From the NCBI GenBank assembly GCA_003611805.1, contig RAYM01000044.1:1-49598 (forward strand): a stretch of DNA of 49,598 nt, in the 5' to 3' direction. Positions 42,673 through 49,598 of the stretch are shown here, one piece after another; position 1 is the stretch's first letter, and each line of letters begins with the position of its first letter. The notes under the pieces are model-generated. The model was not told the DNA's origin. It saw only the letters and a program-made list of their open reading frames with translations, and searched no databases. The DNA is from a bacterium 1xD42-87. Lineage in GTDB: Bacteria; Bacillota; Clostridia; Lachnospirales; Lachnospiraceae. The position numbers were made by a program, and so were the translations under genes.

Positions 42673-43866
42673 ATGGAAAAACCGGCGATAGAAGGCGGCA
42701 GACCCGTCAGGGAGACGCCCATTTACTATGGGCACCAGTATATAGACGAAGCGGATATTCAGGCGGTGGTCGACGTCATGAAAAGCGATTATCTGACGTG
42801 CGGACCGAAGATCGCAGAACTGGAAAAAAAGCTCTGCGCGCTGACGGGAGCGGAGCATGCGGTGGTCTGCGCCAATGGTACGGCGGCGCTGCATATGGCG
42901 GCGCTTGCCGCAGGTGTGAAAGAAGGAGACGAGGTCATCACCACGCCCATCACGTTCGCGGCTTCGGCGAACTGCGCGCTCTACTGTGGGGCAAGACCTG
43001 TTTTTGCGGACATTGATCCCGAGACTTACAATATTGACCCGGAGAAAGTGGAGGCGGCTATCACACCGGCGACAAAAGCAGTGGTGGCGGTTGACTACAC
43101 CGGTCAGTCTGTGGCATTTGATCCGATTCGTGACATCTGTAAAAAGCACGGGCTGGTTTTAATTGAGGACGGCGCCCATGTGATCGGCACGAAATATAAG
43201 GGGCAGCCCAACGGTTCCCTTTCTGATATGACCACGCTCAGCTTCCATCCGGTCAAGACAGTGACGGGCGGCGAGGGCGGCGCAGTGTTGACAAACGACG
43301 AAACCTATTATAAAAAACTGCTTTTATACCGTGCCCACGGCATTACGAGAGATGAGCGCCTGATGGAACATGAATCGGACGGAGCGTGGTATTATGAGCA
43401 GATTGCCCTCGGCTATAATTACCGTATAACGGACATGCAGGCGGCGCTGATTATCAGTCAGCTCGATAAGCTGCCTATGTTCAGCCGCCGCAGAAAAGAG
43501 ATCGTGAAACGTTATAATGAGGCGTTTTCCGCAATGCCGGAGCTTTTCGTCCAGCGGGAGATACCAGAATCAGACACCACGAGGCATCTGTATATTCTGC
43601 GTATTGTGCCGGAAAGATTAAGGATTGACAGGAAACAGTTTTTTGAGGCGCTGGCGGCGGAAAATGTATGCTGCAACGTGCACTACATACCGACTTACTA
43701 CTTCCCATATTATGAAAAATTGGGTTATCAGCGGGGACTCTGCCCTAATGCGGAAAAGCTTTATGAAGAAATTATCTCTCTGCCGCTCTACTATGCGATG
43801 AGCGACGGGGATGTGGAGAGTGTGGTCGAGGCGGTGAAGAAGATCGCGACTTTTTACCGTGTATAG
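42673..43866 (+). CDS. pseC: UDP-4-keto-sugar 4-aminotransferase
   Basis: 397 residues. A DegT-family PLP enzyme: YLTCGPKIAELEKKLC, NGTAALHMAALAAGVKEGDE, ITFAASANCALYCGARPVFA, VLIEDGAHVIG with the ring-binding Asp, and SFHPVKTVTGGEGG with the PLP Lys at 195. The C-terminal HYIPTYYFPYYEKLGY is typical of PseC. It aminates C4 of the PseB product, giving UDP-4-amino-4,6-dideoxy-AltNAc. The N-acetyltransferase PseH, which acts next, is not encoded in the window. Confidence 0.94.
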   Translation: MEKPAIEGGRPVRETPIYYGHQYIDEADIQAVVDVMKSDYLTCGPKIAELEKKLCALTGAEHAVVCANGTAALHMAALAAGVKEGDEVITTPITFAASANCALYCGARPVFADIDPETYNIDPEKVEAAITPATKAVVAVDYTGQSVAFDPIRDICKKHGLVLIEDGAHVIGTKYKGQPNGSLSDMTTLSFHPVKTVTGGEGGAVLTNDETYYKKLLLYRAHGITRDERLMEHESDGAWYYEQIALGYNYRITDMQAALIISQLDKLPMFSRRRKEIVKRYNEAFSAMPELFVQREIPESDTTRHLYILRIVPERLRIDRKQFFEALAAENVCCNVHYIPTYYFPYYEKLGYQRGLCPNAEKLYEEIISLPLYYAMSDGDVESVVEAVKKIATFYRV

Positions 43867-43929
43867 AAAATTGCAACAGTATAGATGACACGGGTATCTT
43901 AACGGAAGAATAAAGGAACAAAGACGGAA

Positions 43930-46191
43930 ATGACCGAAGAAATATCCCTGAAAGTAAAAATTTTATATGCGGTGTTGGCAGTATCACTGATTGTGCTTGT
44001 GTGGACGGGGGATGAAGGAAAGCAGCCTATCGTTTACAGCGGGATTGACCTGCAGCACTCTGTGGGGCTGATTGATTCGGAAAACGCACTTGTATTGCAG
44101 GAGTCTGTAGCAAGAAGCGGTGCGGTGGCAAACACGCCTAGCTACGTTATGAACAAAGGAAGCTACAGAGCCACGTTGAATTACAGCGCGGATAAAAATG
44201 GCAATGTACTGGAACTGTGGGAGCAGGGGGACAAGATTGCGGCATGGCAGCTCAATTACTGGGAGAAGGAACTCACGGTGGATTTTGCCCTCTCCAAGGA
44301 TGCGAAAGCGTTGCAGCTTCGCATCAATTACGGGGGGGATGGCGCTCTTACGGTGAAAAGACTTTCTCTTGCACCGTATACTCTTTTTTATACGGATACC
44401 TATTTCCTGATCGGGGTGTTTCTGCTTCTGCACCTTGCGGTGTGGCTGTATGTGAGGAGCGGAAAAAGACTGTCGCAGGAGAAGCTGGTAGATTACGCCG
44501 TCATTTTAGGGGTGGCGCTCCTTGCCACCACGCCGATGATGCAGACCTATCTCTATAACGCGGATGATCTCTGCTATCATCTGGCAAGGCTGGAAGGGCT
44601 GAAAGACGGTATTCTGGACGGGCAGGTCATTCCTGTCAATATTCTGCCCGAGGGGCTGCAGAATAACGGCTATATGAATGCCATGTACCCTTATCTGTTT
44701 TTGTACATAGGCGCTTTTATGCGGCTGTGCGGGGTGTCGCTGGCTTTCTCCTATAAGACGCTGATTTTTTTGTCCAATTTAGGTTCGGCGGTATGTGCCT
44801 ATGTGGCGGTAAAGTCTATGGTGAAATCCAGGCGGAGCGTCATTCTTTCGGTAGTTCTCTACACGTTGATGCCGTACCGTTTCACCAATATTTTTTCCAG
44901 AGGTGATCTGGGAGAAACGCTTGCTTTGGTTTTCTGGCCGATGGTGATTGCGGGGCTTTATCATATCGTTATGGGAGACCGAAAAAAATGGCATTATCTC
45001 GTGATCGGATTCACCGGCGCGCTGCAGAGCCATATTCTGAGTGTGGCTTATGTGGCGGCAGTCTGTGTCATCACTGCGCTTTTATACTGCGTGCGTATCG
45101 CACGGGAACGGCGTTACACGGAACTTTTGAAGGCGGCGGGACTTACCGTGCTGCTAAACGCATGGTATGTGGTTCCTTTCCTGTATTATTATTTTAAAGA
45201 AAATTTGGACAAAGATGTTCTGCGGTGGAGCGGTTACTTTGAGCAGTCAATCAACCTCTCCAACATGACCCAGACATTAAGTCTTTACAATAAGCAGTAT
45301 TTTTCGCTGGGGCTTGCGCTCCTGGGCTGTCTGGGAATCGGAATCGTGTACCTGTTATGCGAAAGGCGCGGGAAGGTGAGCGGAGCTGATGGCTTTATGC
45401 TTTACCTGTTAACGCTCGGCGGCATATTCGTTTTTCTGGCAACGGGTTATTTCCCGAGCAGGGCGCTTATGAAAAATGCTTTTTTTGAGAATATAGCTAC
45501 CATGCTGCAGTTTCCATGGCGGTTTCTGGGACCGGCATCCGCGTGTTTTCTATTTGTGGGAGCGGCTGGTCTTGCACGGTCGGAACTATTGAAGCCTTAT
45601 CGGAATCTTATTTTTGCAATGCTGGTCAGCCTTAACCTTCTGGTTATTGTATCGGTACCCGCCGACAACAATCATGTGCCCTACAAAAATGCGGAATCTG
45701 CAGCGTCCAAAGGGCATGAGACGAAGCTTGGCGCCAGTGTGGGACTATTCTATCCGCACGAATGGCGGCTGATGGGAGCGACGGAGGACAGACTGACCGG
45801 AAGCGTGGTTATATCCGATATTTCCTCTGTATCTGTTTATGATTTCAGGAAAGAGGGAACAAAGGCGGCTGTATCTTATATAGCGCGGTCCGATGATGCT
45901 TATATTGAACTGCCAGTGCAGAATTATCTGGGATACCGGGCGGTGAACGAACTGGGGCAGCCTGTGCGGATCGAGCAGGGAAATGGCGGCAGGATGCGGA
46001 TTTTTGTAGACGGAGACGGCGCAGAACATAGGATTTATGTCCGTTACGGACCGGTGCCGGGATTTATAATTGCGGATGTGGTGTCTGCGCTGACGGTTTT
46101 GTACTGCCTGCACAGGGTATGGTTTCGGAAATGGTTCCCGCTTTGCAGACGGTCTGAAAGGGAGGGGCTGACAGAATCAGATGCAACTTAG
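43930..46191 (+). CDS. Large YfhO-like membrane protein, possible GT-C glycosyltransferase
   Basis: 753 residues. A first helix (~8-25), an outer beta-rich domain (~26-145), then about 12 helices and a C-terminal beta-rich outer domain (~575-720) before a last helix. The first outer loop after helix 3 carries YLYNADDLCYHLARLEGLKD, with D212-D213 placed like the catalytic acids of GT-C enzymes; FTNIFSRGDLGETLALVFWP follows. YfhO-type proteins glycosylate lipoteichoic acid and related surface polymers from lipid-linked sugars. It overlaps the next gene by 11 bases, so the two are coupled. Confidence 0.72.
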   Translation: MTEEISLKVKILYAVLAVSLIVLVWTGDEGKQPIVYSGIDLQHSVGLIDSENALVLQESVARSGAVANTPSYVMNKGSYRATLNYSADKNGNVLELWEQGDKIAAWQLNYWEKELTVDFALSKDAKALQLRINYGGDGALTVKRLSLAPYTLFYTDTYFLIGVFLLLHLAVWLYVRSGKRLSQEKLVDYAVILGVALLATTPMMQTYLYNADDLCYHLARLEGLKDGILDGQVIPVNILPEGLQNNGYMNAMYPYLFLYIGAFMRLCGVSLAFSYKTLIFLSNLGSAVCAYVAVKSMVKSRRSVILSVVLYTLMPYRFTNIFSRGDLGETLALVFWPMVIAGLYHIVMGDRKKWHYLVIGFTGALQSHILSVAYVAAVCVITALLYCVRIARERRYTELLKAAGLTVLLNAWYVVPFLYYYFKENLDKDVLRWSGYFEQSINLSNMTQTLSLYNKQYFSLGLALLGCLGIGIVYLLCERRGKVSGADGFMLYLLTLGGIFVFLATGYFPSRALMKNAFFENIATMLQFPWRFLGPASACFLFVGAAGLARSELLKPYRNLIFAMLVSLNLLVIVSVPADNNHVPYKNAESAASKGHETKLGASVGLFYPHEWRLMGATEDRLTGSVVISDISSVSVYDFRKEGTKAAVSYIARSDDAYIELPVQNYLGYRAVNELGQPVRIEQGNGGRMRIFVDGDGAEHRIYVRYGPVPGFIIADVVSALTVLYCLHRVWFRKWFPLCRRSEREGLTESDAT

Positions 46192-47224
46192 TATCATTGT
46201 GCCGGTCTATAATATGGCGGCGGAGAAAAAACTGGAGTATTGCCTGGATTCGCTTGTGACGCAGACCCTGGCGGACTATGAGATCATTGCGGTGGACGAC
46301 TGTTCCACGGATGAGTCATGGGACATACTGAAAAATTATGAAAAACGCTTTCCCGAAAAATTCCGTGCGCTGCATCTGGAAGAAAATAAACACCAGGGAG
46401 GCGCGAAAAACGCGGGGTTAAAAACGGCGCAGGGAGAGTGGATCGGATTTATTGACAGCGACGACTGGATTACGCCTGATATGTATGAGCGCCTGATCGA
46501 ACGTGCCAAAAGTACGGGAGCCGATCTCGTGGGATGCGACTATTGCCTGACTTCTGAACATTCCATGAAGGTGGGACAGGTGGTGCATAATAATAAAGCC
46601 GGTCAGACAGGCGTACTGGATGATGAGAAGAGGCGGAGCCTGATTCTGGACGGCGGCAGTCTGGTGGTGAAAATATTTCGTCGTTCCATGATTCTTGATA
46701 ATGAACTCTGGTTTCCCGAGCATATCTTTTATGAAGACAACGCACTGGGAAATTCTTATCTGGTGCTGGCGAACCATTTTGAGTATATCGAGGAGCCGCT
46801 GTATTACTACTATCAGCACGGATCATCCACCGTGCACACCATTTCGGAGAAACGCTGTGAGGATCGCTGTGAAGCGGGAAGGCTGATGCTGGACGAGGCA
46901 GAGCGGCATGATTTTCTTGATAAATACCGAACTGAGCTTGAGTACAGCTTTACGCTGCTTTTCTATGTGAATACGCTGTTTACCTATATGGCGGGTGTAA
47001 AGCGGGTAAAATACCGCTTCGTGAAAAGGCTGGGAGAAGAAATGAGCTGCCGTTTCCCGAATTTTCAGGAAAATCCATACTATCTTGAGCGAACACATGC
47101 GGAGGAGAAAAAACTGATCCGTATGCAGATGAAATCTACAGTGCTTTTTATGGTATACTATAAACTTTTATGGACATATCGGAACTTTAGAAAAAACATG
47201 AGAAGACACGGTGGGGGGAAGTAG
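46181..47224 (+). CDS. GT2 family glycosyltransferase
   Basis: 347 residues. QLSIIVPVYNMAAEKKLEYC opens the GT-A fold, followed by IIAVDDCSTDESWDIL, GGAKNAGLKTAQGEWIG and FIDSDDWITPDMYERL. The loop HIFYEDNALGNSYL is a frequent acceptor-side motif in capsule and flagellin glycosyltransferases. The C-terminus is basic (FRKNMRRHGGGK), suited to the membrane surface. It precedes the PLP-PseG fusion, so it is a candidate transferase for the unusual amino sugar. Confidence 0.87.
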   Translation: MQLSIIVPVYNMAAEKKLEYCLDSLVTQTLADYEIIAVDDCSTDESWDILKNYEKRFPEKFRALHLEENKHQGGAKNAGLKTAQGEWIGFIDSDDWITPDMYERLIERAKSTGADLVGCDYCLTSEHSMKVGQVVHNNKAGQTGVLDDEKRRSLILDGGSLVVKIFRRSMILDNELWFPEHIFYEDNALGNSYLVLANHFEYIEEPLYYYYQHGSSTVHTISEKRCEDRCEAGRLMLDEAERHDFLDKYRTELEYSFTLLFYVNTLFTYMAGVKRVKYRFVKRLGEEMSCRFPNFQENPYYLERTHAEEKKLIRMQMKSTVLFMVYYKLLWTYRNFRKNMRRHGGGK

Positions 47225-47245
47225 ATACCGGGCGGGGGACTGTTT

Positions 47246-49414
47246 ATGGAGATTGGAAGTTTCTTTGAGATAAATCCGGCTACTGTAAAAAAAGGCGGGG
47301 AGGCATCGACGCTTCACCTTTCGCAGGTGGATAAGTATGGGAAGGAACATTGCTGTTATACGGCTTCCGGCAGGGAAGCGATCGAGCTGGCACTGATCAG
47401 TCTGGAGCGGGAGCGCCCGGACATTCGGAAACGGTGTCTCTTGCCGGCGTATATGTGCGACTGTGTTTTTCTGCCCTTTCTGCACCGCGGCTGGGAACTG
47501 GTCTTTTATTCTGTGGACAGGGAACTTGAGGCGGCAGGTGAGGAGATTTTCAGGCTGGCTCTGGAACATGATCCGGGTCTTATTTTCATTCACCCATATT
47601 ACGGGGCGGACACTTGTGCGGGGCTGCGCAGACAACTTGCAGGTCTCAGGAGAAGCGGCGTTCTAGTGATGGAGGATGTGACCCAGTCCTATTATCTGGA
47701 AGAGGCGGGGAAGGATGCCGATTTTGTTGTGGGAAGCCTGCGGAAATGGTACGCGGTTCCCGACGGCGGATTTGTGGCATCCGATATTCCACTGGCAGAG
47801 GATGTGCTGGAAACGGGAGAGGAATATGCCAGAGAACGGTTGGTTCCGCTCGTTCAGAAATGGGAGTATCTGAAGGAGAAGGAGAGAAGGACAGGGGGAG
47901 CGCTGACAGCGGGATGGCTTCCGAGAAAGGCGGAGTATCTGAAACGAAACCGCAATTTGGAGAATGCCCTTGACTGCTATCAGGGTGTGCGGCGCATTTC
48001 GCGGATATCTGCGGAGATTCTTTCCAGGGTGGATGAGGAGGGCGCACGCCGGAGAAGAGAGGAAAATTATCATGCGCTCTATCAGCATATATGCGGTATG
48101 AAAAGGCTCTGGGCAATTCTGCCCGAAAAGGAGACGCATGCGCCGCTCTATCTGCCGGTTTACGTGAAGGAACGTGACAGCCTGCAGAGATTTTTGGCAG
48201 GATACGGCATTTATGCCCCGGTTCTTTGGCCTGTAGGAGAAGAGAACAAAGATTTTCTGCAAGGGGACGGGACATATATTTTTGAGCATATGCTGGCGCT
48301 GCCTATCGATCAGCGTTACGATGCCGGGGATATGGAGCAGCTTGCGGAAGTGCTCGCCCTGTATGAAAAGCAGCCCGTAATCGGTATTCGCGTTGACGTC
48401 AACGAGACGGTGGCAACAGGTCATATCATGCGGTGCATCACCATAGCTGAGCAGATCAAAAAACTGGGCGGACAGGTACTGTTTATCACGGCTGACGGGC
48501 AGGCGGAGGAGCTGCTGGCACGTGCAGGGATGGAGCATGTCTGCCTGCAGTCGCGGTGGGACCACATGGAGGAGGAATTGCTGGTACTGCGGGAGGTTTT
48601 AAAGCTTGCCGGAATAAAGACACTGCTGGTGGACTCCTATCAGGCAACGCCCGCCTATTTTGAGGAACTTTGTCCGCTTGTGAAACTGGTATGTATTGAT
48701 GACTGCTTTGAACATATATTCCCAGTGGATGTACTGATCAATTATAATGCCTATCATATCCGGTTCCCTTACAGGGAAACTTATGGCGGTAAGACCAGAC
48801 TGCTCCTGGGAACGGATTATGTGCCCCTGCGGGAGGAATTTTCCGTAAAGCAGATTAGAGACAGAGACGAGCAGAGTGGGAAAAAGGGATTTTCCGTGCT
48901 CCTGTCAAGCGGCGGCTCAGATGCGCAGAATGCCATTCTCGGGATCCTGCAGCGTGCCATGCAGACAGAAGAACTGAGATCTGTTATGTTCCATGCGGTG
49001 GTGGGTGTATACCACCCACAGGGCGATGCCATTGAAGCGTTTGCCGCGAACTACGAAAATGTGAAAGTGTACCGCCCATGTCACGATATGGCAGGGCTGA
49101 TGGCTGACTGTGACGCAGCGGTTTCCGCTGCGGGAACCATGCTGTTTGAGCTTTGCGCAATGCGTGTTCCCACGGTATTTTTCCAGTCAGCGGACAACCA
49201 GCGCTATGACAGGGAATTTTTTGAAGCCGGGGAGCGGATGATTTTTGCCGGGGATATGACGCAGGACAGGGACATCTGCATTGATAAAATCTGCGAGGGG
49301 CTGAAAAGGCTGGTGGCGGACGCCGCGCTTCGGGAGCGTATGAAGGAGAACCTTGGCAGTGTGACGGACGGTAAAGGCGCGGAGCGGATTGCGGGGGAGA
49401 TTATGCGGCTGTAG
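47246..49414 (+). CDS. pseG: Fusion of a DegT-like PLP domain with PseG
   Basis: 722 residues in one frame. Residues ~1-373 form a PLP aminotransferase-like domain: CYTASGREAIELAL, VMEDVTQSYYL with D144, and GSLRKWYAVPDGG with the probable PLP Lys at 167. From ~378 comes a PseG-like GT-B half: IGIRVDVNETVATGHIMRC with the catalytic His at 392, LLVDSYQATPAYFEEL, CIDDCF, LLSSGGSDAQN and CDAAVSAAGTMLFELCAM. PseG removes UDP from 2,4-diacetamido-2,4,6-trideoxy-altrose, the step before PseI. A PLP domain on the same chain is unusual; it may add or remove an amino group on the same sugar, or may only channel the substrate. GGGGGA precedes the ATG. Last gene of the cluster. Confidence 0.85.
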   Translation: MEIGSFFEINPATVKKGGEASTLHLSQVDKYGKEHCCYTASGREAIELALISLERERPDIRKRCLLPAYMCDCVFLPFLHRGWELVFYSVDRELEAAGEEIFRLALEHDPGLIFIHPYYGADTCAGLRRQLAGLRRSGVLVMEDVTQSYYLEEAGKDADFVVGSLRKWYAVPDGGFVASDIPLAEDVLETGEEYARERLVPLVQKWEYLKEKERRTGGALTAGWLPRKAEYLKRNRNLENALDCYQGVRRISRISAEILSRVDEEGARRRREENYHALYQHICGMKRLWAILPEKETHAPLYLPVYVKERDSLQRFLAGYGIYAPVLWPVGEENKDFLQGDGTYIFEHMLALPIDQRYDAGDMEQLAEVLALYEKQPVIGIRVDVNETVATGHIMRCITIAEQIKKLGGQVLFITADGQAEELLARAGMEHVCLQSRWDHMEEELLVLREVLKLAGIKTLLVDSYQATPAYFEELCPLVKLVCIDDCFEHIFPVDVLINYNAYHIRFPYRETYGGKTRLLLGTDYVPLREEFSVKQIRDRDEQSGKKGFSVLLSSGGSDAQNAILGILQRAMQTEELRSVMFHAVVGVYHPQGDAIEAFAANYENVKVYRPCHDMAGLMADCDAAVSAAGTMLFELCAMRVPTVFFQSADNQRYDREFFEAGERMIFAGDMTQDRDICIDKICEGLKRLVADAALRERMKENLGSVTDGKGAERIAGEIMRL

Positions 49415-49500
49415 CGGACGCTTCTAAACAGTACCGTTTGACATTTATGATAGTTGCAGAATGGAACGAAATAATGGATATGGCTTCGGCTGAATTTTGG

Positions 49501-49529
49501 GATCATTACTTTGGTAGTGATCTTTTTTT
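49501..49529 (+). terminator. Terminator of the glycan cluster
   Basis: GATCATTAC, loop TTTG, GTAGTGATC, then seven T. It lies 86 bases after the fusion gene, with no believable gene between, so the cluster's transcription ends here. Confidence 0.88.
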
Positions 49530-49571
49530 GCGCGGAAAATTTAGGAATAATGCATAAAAACGCACAAAAAA

Positions 49572-49598
49572 TTTCGCAGAACTGGATATTCTGCGAAA
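49572..49598 (-). terminator. Terminator of a convergent gene beyond the window
   Basis: TTTCGCAGAA (49572-49581) and TTCTGCGAAA (49589-49598) form a perfect 10-bp stem around CTGGATA. On the minus strand it is followed by a T-run, so it should end a gene entering from the right edge. Confidence 0.75.

Noticed and set aside
1..49598. CRISPR array
   Set aside because: No regularly spaced direct repeats and no cas-like protein were seen.

Overview
The window looks like chromosomal DNA of an anaerobic Clostridia, most likely Lachnospiraceae. Protein repertoire, roughly even base composition, AGGAGG-type ribosome binding sites and a stand-alone Spo0A-type DNA-binding protein all point that way. 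This assignment is inferred from the sequence, without any database search.

Layout. (1) 1-1160: the 3' end of a 23S rRNA gene, tRNA-Asn with a terminator, then two abutting gene remnants (Fic, then Nudix). (2) 1164-10143: an iron-sulfur aldo/keto reductase, a hybrid histidine kinase followed by an orphan sugar-type binding lipoprotein, a decayed YesM-like sensor kinase, a GH36 alpha-galactosidase and an SMI1/KNR4 protein. (3) 10301-10474: tRNA-Glu and tRNA-Cys. (4) 10479-18640: an accessory island beside tRNA-Cys. It holds an integrase with an internal deletion, fragments of mobile-element genes, a DUF6076-like protein, a complete response regulator/kinase/ABC ATPase/FtsX permease module with its own operator family, one intact and one truncated XRE regulator, and another fragment. 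(5) 18792-22203: a DUF3048 lipoprotein, then a TetR repressor and MFS efflux pair with three matching operators.

(6) 22311-49414: a 27 kb surface-glycan cluster, all on the + strand. It encodes dTDP-rhamnose (rfbD) and GDP-fucose (gmd, fcl) precursor enzymes, an initiating polyprenyl-phosphate sugar transferase, a Wzz-like chain-length protein, an EpsG/Wzy-like polymerase, seven soluble or membrane-anchored GT2/GT4 glycosyltransferases, three large polytopic GT-C-like proteins, pseB, pseC and a PLP-aminotransferase/PseG fusion. Two genes look out of place: a 126-residue Spo0A C-terminal-domain protein with its own promoter, two 0A boxes and a terminator, and mtnA with a perfect consensus promoter. 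The cluster ends in a strong terminator, facing a second terminator that belongs to a convergent gene beyond the window.

Working model: the cluster builds a fucose- and probably rhamnose-containing glycan that also carries a 4-amino-4,6-dideoxy sugar of the pseudaminate branch. No flippase and no pseH, pseI or pseF lies in the window, so the final sugar and the export route remain open. The most interesting points are the Spo0A-like gene with 0A boxes inside a glycan cluster, the PLP-PseG fusion ending the cluster, the repeated operator architecture of the island's two-component/ABC module with an orphan copy beyond it, and hydrophilic inserts in several glycan proteins.
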